DNA of 49,863 bases from the NCBI RefSeq assembly GCF_910585845.1, contig NZ_CAJUHF010000023.1, positions 1 through 49,863 on the forward strand, in the 5' to 3' direction. The notes beneath the pieces are model-generated. The model made no database searches, was not told the origin of the DNA, and saw nothing but the letters and a program-made list of their open reading frames with translations. Origin of the DNA: an uncultured Bacteroides sp. (GTDB lineage: Bacteria; Bacteroidota; Bacteroidia; Bacteroidales; Bacteroidaceae). This document shows positions 9,105-17,071 of this stretch, piece by piece. Position numbers and translations under genes: made by a program. Within the stretch, counting starts at the first letter, position 1, and every line of letters begins with the position of its first letter.

Positions 9105-9794
9105 ATGAATACCAATAGTAATAGTTATACTATCATTTATGCTTCGGTAATGGTTGTTATCGTTGCATTCCTGCTGGCATTCGTAAGCTCTTCACTGCGT
9201 GCTACGCAGAACAAGAACGTGGAACTTGATACAAAGAAGCAGATTCTTGCCGCTTTGAACATCAAGGATGTGAAGGATGCCGACGCAGAATATAATAAAT
9301 ACATCAAGGGAGACATGCTGATGGATGCCGACGGCAATCTGGCAAAGAATGAAGGCGCATTTGCCACGGCATACGAGAAAGAGGCTAAGGAAAACCAACG
9401 TCTGCACGTGTTTGTAGCAGAAGTGGATGGAGAGACTAAATATGTATTCCCGGTTTACGGTGCCGGTCTTTGGGGCGCTATCTGGGGATATGTTGCGTTG
9501 AACAGTGACAAGAATACCGTTTATGGTGTCTATTTCTCTCATGCCAGCGAGACTCCGGGCTTGGGCGCTGAAATCGCTACTCCGCACTTCCAAGGAGAAT
9601 TTCCTGGCAAGAAGACACTGGAGAACGGTGAAATTGCCCTCGGTGTAGTAAAGAATGGCAAGGTTGAAAAACCGGATTATCAGGTAGACGGCATTTCGGG
9701 TGGTACTATCACTTCTGTGGGAGTGAACGATATGTTGAAGAAGTGCCTGAGCAGCTATCAGAAGTTTTTAACTAATAATAATGAGGAGAAATAA
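9105..9794 (+). CDS. nqrC: Na+-NQR subunit C (covalent FMN)
   Basis: This 229-residue protein has one N-terminal membrane anchor (residues ~9-30) and a periplasmic FMN-binding domain. The motif DGISGGTITSVGV corresponds to the S-G-A-T flavinylation site of NqrC/RnfG; Thr201 is the likely attachment residue. The usual alanine of SGAT is glycine here. NqrC passes electrons between the iron centre of NqrD/E and the FMN of NqrB. Its 3' end carries the likely ribosome-binding site of nqrD. Confidence 0.95.
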   Translation: MNTNSNSYTIIYASVMVVIVAFLLAFVSSSLRATQNKNVELDTKKQILAALNIKDVKDADAEYNKYIKGDMLMDADGNLAKNEGAFATAYEKEAKENQRLHVFVAEVDGETKYVFPVYGAGLWGAIWGYVALNSDKNTVYGVYFSHASETPGLGAEIATPHFQGEFPGKKTLENGEIALGVVKNGKVEKPDYQVDGISGGTITSVGVNDMLKKCLSSYQKFLTNNNEEK

Positions 9795-9798
9795 GAAT

Positions 9799-10434
9799 AT
9801 GGGAGCATTGTTTTCAACGAAAAATAAAGAAGTATTCTCCACTCCGCTGGGTATGAACAATCCGGTGACAGTACAGGTGCTGGGTATTTGCTCTGCCTTG
9901 GCTGTTACGGCTAAGCTGGAACCTGCCATCGTGATGGGACTTTCAGTGACGGTGATTACGGCCTTTGCCAATGTGGTCATCTCATTGTTGCGCAAGACCA
10001 TTCCTAACCGCATTCGTATTATCGTTCAGTTGGTGGTGGTTGCCGCATTGGTGACAATTGTAAGTGAAGTCTTGAAAGCGTTTGCTTACGATGTAAGCGT
10101 ACAACTTTCTGTGTATGTAGGTCTGATTATCACAAACTGTATCCTGATGGGGCGTCTGGAGGCTTTTGCCATGCAGAATGGACCGTGGGAGTCATTCCTC
10201 GATGGTGTGGGCAATGGTTTGGGATATGCCAAGATTCTGGTTATCGTAGCTTTCTTCCGCGAACTTTTGGGTTCAGGTACATTGCTCGGTTTCAATATCC
10301 TGAATCATGAGTGGTTGAAGAATCTGGGTTATGTGAACAACGGTTTGATGCTGATGCCGCCGATGGCACTGATTATCTGCGCTTGCATCATCTGGTATCA
10401 ACGTGCACATCACAAAGAATTGCAGGAAAAGTAA
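9799..10434 (+). CDS. nqrD: Na+-NQR subunit D (membrane)
   Basis: The product is a polytopic membrane protein of the NqrDE/RnfAE family, with conserved segments such as FSTPLGMNNPVTVQVLGICS and a CxxM-type segment (TNCILMGRLEAFAM). NqrD and NqrE together hold an iron cofactor in the membrane. The frame is open from ATG 9781, inside nqrC, but I choose ATG 9799 (211 aa). It has a good GAGGAGAAA ribosome-binding site at 9783-9791, gives the usual short N-terminus before the FSTPLG block, and avoids the overlap. Confidence 0.93.
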   Translation: MGALFSTKNKEVFSTPLGMNNPVTVQVLGICSALAVTAKLEPAIVMGLSVTVITAFANVVISLLRKTIPNRIRIIVQLVVVAALVTIVSEVLKAFAYDVSVQLSVYVGLIITNCILMGRLEAFAMQNGPWESFLDGVGNGLGYAKILVIVAFFRELLGSGTLLGFNILNHEWLKNLGYVNNGLMLMPPMALIICACIIWYQRAHHKELQEK

Positions 10435-10487
10435 AGTAGATTTATGATTTCAAATTTATGGTTTGTTTTCTGCTGTGTATAGTGTTG

Positions 10488-10529
10488 ATAAATCATAATT
10501 CATAAATCATAATTCTTAAATCATAAATC
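10488..10529 (+). repeat. Tandem array, three 14-bp units, inside the nqr operon
   Basis: Three units of ATAAATCATAATTC (the third is TTAAATCATAAATC) occupy the only long gap of the operon (105 nt between nqrD and nqrE). No terminator or promoter is obvious there. The stretch is nearly free of G in the mRNA sense, so it may be an unstructured spacer before the nqrE start. Confidence 0.85.
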
Positions 10530-10539
10530 AAAAAAGATT

Positions 10540-11166
10540 ATGGAACATTTTATAAGTTTATTTGTCCGCTCCATTTTTGTGGACAACATGATATTTGCGT
10601 TCTTCCTGGGTATGTGCTCGTATTTGGCTGTATCGAAGAATGTGAAGACTGCTGTAGGACTGGGTATTGCTGTGACTTTCGTATTGACTGTTACGCTTCC
10701 GGTCAATTATCTGTTGCAGACAAAGGTGCTTGCCGCTGATGCTATAATTGATGGTGTAGACCTTAGTTTCTTAGGTTTTATTCTTTTTATTGCTGTCATA
10801 GCCGGTATCGTGCAGTTGGTAGAAATGATAGTAGAGCGTTTCAGCCCTTCGCTGTATGCTTCGCTGGGTATCTTCTTGCCGCTGATTGCCGTGAACTGCG
10901 CTATCATGGGTGCTTCGTTGTTCATGCAGCAGCGCATCACGCTGGGCGAAAGCGATCCTAAGTTTATAGGAGGCATTACAGATGCTATCTCCTATGCGTT
11001 AGGTTCCGGTATCGGTTGGCTGCTTGCTATTGTCGGTCTGGCTGCTATCCGCGAGAAGATGGCCTATTCAGATGTTCCCGCACCATTGAAAGGTTTGGGC
11101 ATCACATTTATCACGGTAGGTCTGATGGCAATGGCATTCATGTGTTTCTCTGGTTTGAACATCTAA
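10540..11166 (+). CDS. nqrE: Na+-NQR subunit E (membrane)
   Basis: The 208-residue polytopic membrane protein is homologous to NqrD/RnfA, with the typical N-terminus MEHFISLFVRSIFVDNMIFAFFLGMCSYLAV (quoted in two parts: MEHFISLFVRSIFVDN and MIFAFFLGMCSYLAV) and the second conserved cysteine region VNCAIMGASLFM. It pairs with NqrD in opposite topology around the intramembrane iron centre. The gene follows the 14-bp repeat gap and is 19 nt upstream of nqrF. Confidence 0.94.
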   Translation: MEHFISLFVRSIFVDNMIFAFFLGMCSYLAVSKNVKTAVGLGIAVTFVLTVTLPVNYLLQTKVLAADAIIDGVDLSFLGFILFIAVIAGIVQLVEMIVERFSPSLYASLGIFLPLIAVNCAIMGASLFMQQRITLGESDPKFIGGITDAISYALGSGIGWLLAIVGLAAIREKMAYSDVPAPLKGLGITFITVGLMAMAFMCFSGLNI

Positions 11167-11185
11167 TAAAGAAAGGAATAGAACA

Positions 11186-12460
11186 ATGGATATGAATTTA
11201 ATATTAGCGAGCATTGGAGTATTCCTGGTGGTTATTCTGTTGCTTGTCGTTATTCTGTTGGTGGCCAAGAACTTCTTGGTTCCTTCAGGTAATGTGAAAC
11301 TGACTATTAACGGTGATAAGGTGCTGGATGTTGCTTCCGGTTCTACACTGTTGAATACGCTGTCCGTGAATGGTGTGTTCCTTTCTTCAGCTTGTGGTGG
11401 TAAAGGTTCTTGCGGACAATGCAAATGCCAGGTAATGGACGGCGGTGGTGAAATCTTGCCGTCGGAAATACCTCACTTCAGCCGTAAGCAAGTGCAGGAT
11501 CATTGGCGTCTGGGTTGCCAGGTGAAAGTGAAGGGTGACATGGCTATCAAGATTGACGAGTCTGTACTTGGTGTGAAAGAGTGGGAGTGCGAGGTTATCT
11601 CTAACAAGAACGTGGCTACGTTCATCAAAGAGTTTATCGTTGCTTTGCCTAAGGGTGAACACATGGACTTCATTCCTGGTTCGTACGCACAAATCAAGAT
11701 TCCTAAATATGAGATGGACTATAACAAGGACATTGACAAGAGCTTGATTGGTGAAGAATATTTGCCGGCATGGGAGAAGTTCGGTTTGTTTGGTCTGAAG
11801 TGTAAGAATGAGGTAGATACTATCCGTGCTTATTCTATGGCCAACTATCCGGCAGAGGGTGACCGTATCATGCTGACGGTTCGTATTGCTACTCCTCCGT
11901 TCAAACCGAAAGAACAGGGACCGGGCTTCATGGATGTAATGCCTGGTATCGCTTCTTCTTACATCTTCACGCTCAAACCGGGCGATAAGGTTATCATGAG
12001 TGGTCCTTATGGTGATTTCCATCCGATATTCGATTCGAAACGCGAGATGATGTGGGTAGGTGGTGGTGCCGGTATGGCTCCGTTGCGTGCACAGATCATG
12101 CACATGACTAAGACGTTGAAGACTACGGATCGTAAGATGTCTTATTTCTACGGTGCCCGTGCCTTGAATGAGGTGTTCTATCTGGAAGATTTCCTGCAAT
12201 TGGAGAAAGACTTCCCGAATTTCTCATTCCACCTTGCACTTGACCGTCCTGACCCTGCCGCAGATGCCGCAGGTGTGAAGTACACGGCGGGCTTCGTTCA
12301 TCAGGTGATTTACAATACTTACCTGAAAGATCATGAGGCTCCTGAGGACATAGAGTACTACATGTGTGGTCCTGGTCCGATGTCGAAAGCCGTAGAAAAG
12401 ATGCTTGACGACCTTGGCGTTCCGTCTCAGAACTTGATGTTCGACAACTTTGGCGGATAA
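11186..12460 (+). CDS. nqrF: Na+-NQR subunit F (NADH dehydrogenase, FAD and 2Fe-2S)
   Basis: NqrF is the electron entry subunit. The 424-residue product has an N-terminal membrane anchor and a ferredoxin-type 2Fe-2S domain with cysteines in SACGGKGSCGQCKC (Cys70, 76, 79) and in LGCQVKV near residue 111. The FAD-binding motif RAYSMANYP follows, then the NADH-binding GGGAGMAPLRAQI, and a C-terminal CGPGPM segment before the usual FDNFGG end. The order is as expected for NqrF. It is last in the operon and is followed by a hairpin terminator. Confidence 0.96.
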   Translation: MDMNLILASIGVFLVVILLLVVILLVAKNFLVPSGNVKLTINGDKVLDVASGSTLLNTLSVNGVFLSSACGGKGSCGQCKCQVMDGGGEILPSEIPHFSRKQVQDHWRLGCQVKVKGDMAIKIDESVLGVKEWECEVISNKNVATFIKEFIVALPKGEHMDFIPGSYAQIKIPKYEMDYNKDIDKSLIGEEYLPAWEKFGLFGLKCKNEVDTIRAYSMANYPAEGDRIMLTVRIATPPFKPKEQGPGFMDVMPGIASSYIFTLKPGDKVIMSGPYGDFHPIFDSKREMMWVGGGAGMAPLRAQIMHMTKTLKTTDRKMSYFYGARALNEVFYLEDFLQLEKDFPNFSFHLALDRPDPAADAAGVKYTAGFVHQVIYNTYLKDHEAPEDIEYYMCGPGPMSKAVEKMLDDLGVPSQNLMFDNFGG

Positions 12461-12504
12461 GACGGTACATCTGAGTATATAAAATACTTCGATATTGACA
12501 GAAG

Positions 12505-12542
12505 CTCCTGCATGACTACGGTTGTGCAGGAGTTTCTTGTTG
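12505..12542 (+). terminator. Terminator of the nqr operon
   Basis: CTCCTGCA (12505-12512) pairs perfectly with TGCAGGAG (12525-12532), followed by TTTCTTGTT. It sits 45 nt after the nqrF stop. Confidence 0.75.
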
Positions 12543-12678
12543 ATACAAGGCTGCAAGAGCATGCTTTTGTGAACAGTTACATGCGATTCCAACTAAGTAA
12601 TACAAGTGATATGGATGTTATAAATCTGTCTATTGCTTCAGATAATAGAGAACAAGCTCTTTTTAGTTGTATTCAGAG

Positions 12679-12766
12679 TATGTTAACATAAATGGCTAAG
12701 TATGTTGACATACATGGCAAAGTATCTTTAGATACTTTGCCGAGTATCTTGACATACTGTCTTTGA
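12679..12766 (+). repeat. Palindromic tandem array, four units of exactly 22 bp
   Basis: Units start at 12679, 12701, 12723 and 12745. Each opens with a 12-bp palindrome or near-palindrome (TATGTTAACATA, TATGTTGACATA, TATCTTTAGATA, TATCTTGACATA), then 10 bp of spacer related to ATGGCAAAG. Between units 1-2 and unit 3 both arms change together (TATGT/ACATA against TATCT/AGATA). Units 2 and 3 together also make a perfect 12-bp stem (GGCAAAGTATCT at 12716-12727 with AGATACTTTGCC at 12730-12741). The array sits directly upstream of the serpin remnant. Confidence 0.85.
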
Positions 12767-12775
12767 CTGGTTTTA

Positions 12776-12994
12776 ATGCTACGGCACTTCATTTCAATGG
12801 TGAAACAGTCTGCTTGCCTGAAAGTGGACGAAGAGGGTAGCGAAGGGGCTGTTGTAACAATAGCGTTTATTGATATGGCTGCTCCTCCGGTATTCGAAAA
12901 GGCTACGTTTGAGGCTGACCGTCCGTTCTTGTTCATGATTACCGAAGGCGGAACTGATGTCATCTTGTTTATAGGAAGTGTAGAGGCTTTCTGA
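12776..12994 (+). pseudogene. Serpin, C-terminal remnant
   Basis: The 72-residue frame matches the C-terminal end of serine-protease inhibitors of the serpin family. The hinge and reactive-centre-loop segment reads KVDEEGSEGAVVTIAF (family consensus EVNEEGTEAAAAT), and it is followed by FEADRPFLFMITE and ILFIGSVE (consensus FxADRPFLFxI...ILFxGRV). A complete serpin has about 380 residues; everything before the hinge is missing and replaced by the 22-bp array and AT-rich sequence. It retains its own strong terminator at 13028-13071. Identification is high-confidence; it is very unlikely to work. Confidence 0.8.
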
Positions 12995-13027
12995 TAACCG
13001 TATTTGGAAAAGACAGAAATAAGGACT

Positions 13028-13071
13028 GGGACACGAATTACGCGTGACTTGCGTAATCCGTGTCCCTTTTT
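13028..13071 (+). terminator. Rho-independent terminator after the serpin remnant
   Basis: GGGACACGAATTACGC pairs with GCGTAATCCGTGTCCC (one mismatch, 7-nt loop) and is followed by TTTTT. Confidence 0.88.
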
Positions 13072-13149
13072 CGGTTTTGTATCTTGTGTTATAATCATAA
13101 AAAACATTCTATTTCTCCTATTTCTGCTGTATATCTCGCAAGTTCGTTT

Positions 13150-13157
13150 TATCTTTG
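13150..13157 (+). promoter_or_regulatory. -7 element upstream of the helicase
   Basis: TATCTTTG is an exact match to TAnnTTTG, giving a leader of about 95 nt. The -33 region (TTTCTGC about 25 nt upstream) is weak. Confidence 0.45.
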
Positions 13158-13257
13158 AACCGTCAACATAGGAGTATGTATGGTTTTTCTTGTAAAAGAG
13201 TACTTAAAAACAAGATTGAGTAAATCCAGACTGCTTCTGATTTAGAAAAAAAACAAT

Positions 13258-14670
13258 ATGGAAATTCAAGAGATACTGCGCAATCTGCAAATCGCACAAC
13301 TTACCCCGATGCAAGAGGCTGTACGGGAGGCTTATCGTGAAAACAAAGACTTGGTGTTGCTTTCGCCTACGGGTTCAGGCAAGACACTTGCGTTTCTACT
13401 TCCTTTAGTTCAATCGCTGAAAGCGGGATTACTGGGCGTACAGGCTGTGGTCTTAGTACCTTCGCGTGAATTGGCACTACAAATAGAAACGGTATTTAAG
13501 TCTATGGGAACGCCGTTCAAGGCAATGAGCTGCTACGGTGGCCGTCCGGCTATGGAAGAACACCGTACGATGCGTGGCATGAATCCCGCAGTCATCATCG
13601 GGACGCCGGGACGAATGAACGACCACCTGAAGAAGGGCAATATTGATGCGCATGCCGTGTCAACCTTGATTATTGACGAGTTTGACAAATGCTTGGAATT
13701 CGGTTTTCAGGATGAAATGTCGGAGGTAATCGGGCAGTTGCCCTCATTGAAAAAGAGGGTATTGCTTTCCGCTACCGATTCGGAAGAAATACCGGCGTTT
13801 GTAAAGGTCAACTCTGCATCCGTAAAGGTCAGCTCTACGCCCGTAAAGGTCAGCTCTACATCCGTAAAGGTCAACTTGACGGATGCCAACCTTCACTCTG
13901 CTGAAACGGATGGTTTCATTAAACTGAATTTCCTGTCAGAGGAGAACGTTTCCGAACGCTTGAATTTGCAAAAAGTGTTCTCTCCCGAGAAAGATAAATT
14001 GGAAACGCTTTACCGTTTGTTGTGTACGTTAGGCAATGCCTCTACGTTAGTGTTCGTCAACTATCGGGAAAGTGTGGAACGGGTTACCGGTTATCTGCAA
14101 GCACAGAAGTTTCCTTGCGATATGTTTCATGGCGGTATGGAACAGCCCGACCGGGAACGTTCGCTCTATCGGTTTCGCAACGGAAGTTGTCCGGTATTGG
14201 TCTCTACCGACCTTGCTGCACGTGGCCTTGATATTCCCGGCCTTGACAATGTGGTACATTACCATCTTCCTGTCAATGAAGAGGCGTTTACACATCGCAA
14301 CGGGCGTACGGCACGTTGGGAGGCGAGCGGAGCTTCTTTCCTGATTCTTCATTCGGAGGAACGTCTGCCTGATTATATATCGGAAGACATTCCTGTCTTT
14401 GCTTTGCCTGACCAGACACCTAAACCTTTTAAGCCCCGTTGGACTACCTTATATATAGGTAAAGGCAAAAAGGATAAACTGAACAAGATAGATATTGTCG
14501 GTTTCCTCTATAAGAAAGGAGGATTGGCGCGCGAGGATGTGGGGCAAGTGGATGTAAAGGAACATTATGCATTTGTAGCGGTTCGCCGTAGTAAAGTGAA
14601 GCAATTGCTCACTTTGATACGTGGTGAGAAAATAAAGGGCATGAAGACGATTATCGAAGAAGCGAGGTAG
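13258..14670 (+). CDS. DEAD-box-type RNA helicase with a DEFD box
   Basis: The 470-residue protein has the two RecA-like domains of superfamily 2 RNA helicases. The motifs seen are LTPMQEAV (Q motif), SPTGSGKT (Walker A), PSRELALQ (Ia), GTPGRM (Ib), IIDEFDKCLEFGF (motif II), LLSATDS (III), STDLAARGLDIPG (V) and HRNGRTARW (VI). Motif II is DEFD rather than DEAD, and motif VI has ARW where GR is usual. A short repetitive insert VKVSSTS (four 7-residue copies, 13801-13884) lies between motif III and the second domain. The C-terminal ~90 residues are basic and resemble the small RNA-binding domain of the DbpA-like group (KKDKLNKIDIVGFLYKKG). Substrate is unknown; it probably remodels ribosomal or messenger RNA. 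Confidence 0.87.
   Translation: MEIQEILRNLQIAQLTPMQEAVREAYRENKDLVLLSPTGSGKTLAFLLPLVQSLKAGLLGVQAVVLVPSRELALQIETVFKSMGTPFKAMSCYGGRPAMEEHRTMRGMNPAVIIGTPGRMNDHLKKGNIDAHAVSTLIIDEFDKCLEFGFQDEMSEVIGQLPSLKKRVLLSATDSEEIPAFVKVNSASVKVSSTPVKVSSTSVKVNLTDANLHSAETDGFIKLNFLSEENVSERLNLQKVFSPEKDKLETLYRLLCTLGNASTLVFVNYRESVERVTGYLQAQKFPCDMFHGGMEQPDRERSLYRFRNGSCPVLVSTDLAARGLDIPGLDNVVHYHLPVNEEAFTHRNGRTARWEASGASFLILHSEERLPDYISEDIPVFALPDQTPKPFKPRWTTLYIGKGKKDKLNKIDIVGFLYKKGGLAREDVGQVDVKEHYAFVAVRRSKVKQLLTLIRGEKIKGMKTIIEEAR
13801..13884 (+). repeat. In-frame tandem array, four 21-bp units in the helicase gene
   Basis: Units start at 13801, 13822, 13843 and 13864 (GTAAAGGTCAGCTCTACRYC-like) and encode VKVNSAS, VKVSSTP, VKVSSTS, VKVNLTD. 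Because 21 is a multiple of three, changes in copy number keep the frame, so length variation between strains would be tolerated. Confidence 0.9.
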
Positions 14671-14860
14671 ATTGCTTATGAATATTTACTTTTTTTGCAT
14701 TTGTACTTTTGAATAAGAAGTTATGAACCAGTGTTGCTTTTAGTTTCTCTAAAAGTCGCTTCCTTGTTAAGTAAGGATAACAAAATGGTGTATATATCTT
14801 GTATAAACCATAAAAAAGTAAGTGAAATGCGGTATAACAATAGAATTTCATCATGAAAGG

Positions 14861-14891
14861 TTTGTTTTAAAGAAATATTTCCGTAATTTCG
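14861..14891 (+). promoter_or_regulatory. Promoter of the serC-serA-DUF1015 cluster
   Basis: TTTG at 14861-14864 and TAATTTCG at 14884-14891 (7 of 8 to TAnnTTTG) are separated by 19 nt, the usual Bacteroides spacing. The leader to serC is about 48 nt. Confidence 0.6.
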
Positions 14892-14943
14892 CAAAGTCGA
14901 AAGACACTAATGAACGAAATTGTATAACCAAAACAAACTTCAA

Positions 14944-16011
14944 ATGAAAAAGCATAATTTCAATGCAGGACCTTCTATTCTTCCTCGTGAGGTGATTGAG
15001 AATACGGCAAATGCCATTCTTGATTTCAATGGTTCCGGCCTTTCACTGATGGAAATCAGCCACCGTGCAAAGGACTTCCAACCCGTTGTGGACGAAGCTG
15101 TAGCGCTATTCAAAGAATTACTCAATATTCCTGAAGGATATTCGGTATTGTTCTTGGGCGGCGGCGCCAGTTTGGAATTCTGCATGGTACCCTTCAACTT
15201 CCTCGAAAAGAAAGCAGCCTATCTGAACACAGGCGTTTGGGCAAAAAAGGCCATGAAAGAGGCCAAAGGCTTTGGCGAAGTGGTTGAAGTCGCTTCTTCC
15301 GCTGAATCCACTTACACTTATATTCCTAAAGACTATACCGTGCCTGCTGATGTGGATTATTTCCATATCACGACCAATAATACGATTTATGGTACAGAAA
15401 TCAAGGAAGATCTGGATGTGAACGTTCCGTTGATTGCCGACATGTCTTCTGATATTTTCTCCCGTCCTATCGACGTGTCTAAATATATCTGTATCTATGG
15501 TGGTGCGCAAAAGAACCTGGCTCCTGCCGGTGTGACATTTGTTATCGTAAAGAATGATGCTTTGGGTAAGGTTTCACGTTACATTCCTACCATGCTGAAT
15601 TATCAGACACATGTCGATGGTGGTTCAATGTTCAATACACCTCCGGTTGTTCCTATTTATGCGGCATTGCAGACGTTGCGTTGGATTAAGGCACAGGGTG
15701 GCTTGAAAGAGATGGAACGTCGTGCCATCGAAAAGGCAGATATGCTCTATGCTGAGATCGACCGTAACAAAATGTTTGTGGGCACTGCTGCCAAAGAAGA
15801 CCGTTCACGCATGAACATCTGCTTCGTTATGGCTCCCGAATACAAGGAACTGGAAGCTGACTTCTTGAAGTTTGCTACGGAAAAAGGCATGGTGGGTATC
15901 AAGGGACACCGTTCTGTAGGTGGTTTCCGTGCATCTTGCTACAATGCTATGCCGAAAGAAAGCGTACAGGCTTTGATTGACTGCATGCAGGAATTTGAGA
16001 AACTTCATTAA
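14944..16011 (+). CDS. serC: Phosphoserine aminotransferase
   Basis: SerC transfers the amino group of glutamate to 3-phosphohydroxypyruvate, the second step of serine synthesis, and is also used in PLP synthesis. The product of 355 residues starts MKKHNFNAGPSILPREV, the family N-terminus. It carries FLGGGASLEF and the PLP-binding lysine Lys190 in GGAQKNLAPAG, and ends with GHRSVGGFRASCYNAMP (substrate phosphate binding). ATG 14944 is chosen over the upstream in-frame ATG at 14920, which adds nine residues not seen in the family. It is first in a cluster with serA and a DUF1015 gene. Confidence 0.96.
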   Translation: MKKHNFNAGPSILPREVIENTANAILDFNGSGLSLMEISHRAKDFQPVVDEAVALFKELLNIPEGYSVLFLGGGASLEFCMVPFNFLEKKAAYLNTGVWAKKAMKEAKGFGEVVEVASSAESTYTYIPKDYTVPADVDYFHITTNNTIYGTEIKEDLDVNVPLIADMSSDIFSRPIDVSKYICIYGGAQKNLAPAGVTFVIVKNDALGKVSRYIPTMLNYQTHVDGGSMFNTPPVVPIYAALQTLRWIKAQGGLKEMERRAIEKADMLYAEIDRNKMFVGTAAKEDRSRMNICFVMAPEYKELEADFLKFATEKGMVGIKGHRSVGGFRASCYNAMPKESVQALIDCMQEFEKLH

Positions 16012-16019
16012 TCATATTG

Positions 16020-16097
16020 TTCACCGCAGATTACACAGAGCTACACAGATTGTATTAAGATTAGAATCTGGTGGTAATTTGTGCAATCTGTGGTGAA
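16020..16097. repeat. Intergenic inverted repeat (ACCGCAGATTACACAGA family)
   Basis: TTCACCGCAGATTACACAG at the left pairs with TTGTGCAATCTGTGGTGAA at the right with two mismatches. The same core (CGCAGATTACACAGATT) is, from general knowledge, a frequent intergenic repeat in Bacteroides genomes. It sits between serC and serA and would put a hairpin in their shared transcript. Confidence 0.7.
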
Positions 16098-16121
16098 TTC
16101 TTTTTTAATATCATAAGAATC

Positions 16122-17048
16122 ATGAAAGTATTAGTTGCCACAGATAAGCCGTTTGCCAAAGTTGCTGTTGACGGTATTCGCAAAGAAATTGAAGCTGCAG
16201 GTTATGAACTTGTTATGCTGGAGAAATATGGAGAGAAAGCACGGTTGCTGGATGCAGTGAAGGACGTTGATGCCATCATCATCCGTAGTGACATTATAGA
16301 TGCAGAAGTATTGGATGCCGCTAAAGAACTGAAGATTGTAGTGCGTGCCGGTGCCGGTTATGATAATGTAGATCTGGAAGCTGCCACTGCACATAATGTA
16401 TGTGTGATGAATACTCCGGGACAAAATTCAAATGCCGTAGCCGAACTGGCATTCGGTATGATGGTTATGGCTGTACGCAATATGTATAACGGAACTTCCG
16501 GTACCGAATTGAAAGGTAAGAAACTGGGTATCCATGCATACGGCAATGTAGGTCGCAACGTAGCCCGTATTGCCAAAGGGGTTGGCATGGAAATCTATGC
16601 TTTCGATGCTTTCTGTCCGAAAGAGGTGATTGAGAAAGACGGTGTGAAGGCTGTTGCTTCTGCCGAGGAACTTTACTCTACTTGTGATGTCGTCTCACTG
16701 CATATTCCTGCCACTGCCGAGACCAAGAACTCTATCAATTATGCCTTGGTGAACAAGATGCCGAAAGGCGGAGTCCTGATAAATACGGCACGTAAGGAAG
16801 TGATTAATGAGACCGAACTGATTCAGTTGATGGAAGAACGTGTCGACCTGAAGTACATGACTGATATCATGCCTGCTGCCAATGAAACGTTTGCCGCCAA
16901 GTTTGTCGGACGTTATTTCTCTACACCGAAAAAGATGGGTGCACAGACTGCCGAAGCCAATATCAATGCCGGTATTGCTGCTGCACAGCAGATTGTAGGC
17001 TTCCTGAAAGACGGTTGCGAGCGGTTCCGTGTAAACAAGAAACCTTAG
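16122..17048 (+). CDS. serA: D-3-phosphoglycerate dehydrogenase, short form lacking the catalytic His
   Basis: SerA oxidises 3-phosphoglycerate to 3-phosphohydroxypyruvate with NAD, the first step of serine synthesis. The 308-residue protein covers the catalytic and nucleotide-binding domains only, with no C-terminal ACT domain. The NAD loop is HAYGNVGRNVARIAKG, and the substrate arginine lies in NTARKEV. Where most D-2-hydroxyacid dehydrogenases have TPHxGAxTxEA, this reads TPKKMGAQTAEA, so the proton-transfer histidine is lysine (about residue 270). I recall the same change in a described subgroup that includes Entamoeba and Bacteroidota enzymes, so it is probably active. ATG 16122 is chosen because the upstream frame runs through the inverted repeat. 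Confidence 0.9.
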   Translation: MKVLVATDKPFAKVAVDGIRKEIEAAGYELVMLEKYGEKARLLDAVKDVDAIIIRSDIIDAEVLDAAKELKIVVRAGAGYDNVDLEAATAHNVCVMNTPGQNSNAVAELAFGMMVMAVRNMYNGTSGTELKGKKLGIHAYGNVGRNVARIAKGVGMEIYAFDAFCPKEVIEKDGVKAVASAEELYSTCDVVSLHIPATAETKNSINYALVNKMPKGGVLINTARKEVINETELIQLMEERVDLKYMTDIMPAANETFAAKFVGRYFSTPKKMGAQTAEANINAGIAAAQQIVGFLKDGCERFRVNKKP

Positions 17049-17071
17049 TAATCCATATAACACATACTCTT

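Noticed and set aside
12581..12691. 36-codon frame upstream of the serpin remnant
   Set aside because: No serpin similarity and it runs into the palindromic array; not supportable as a gene or as part of the serpin.
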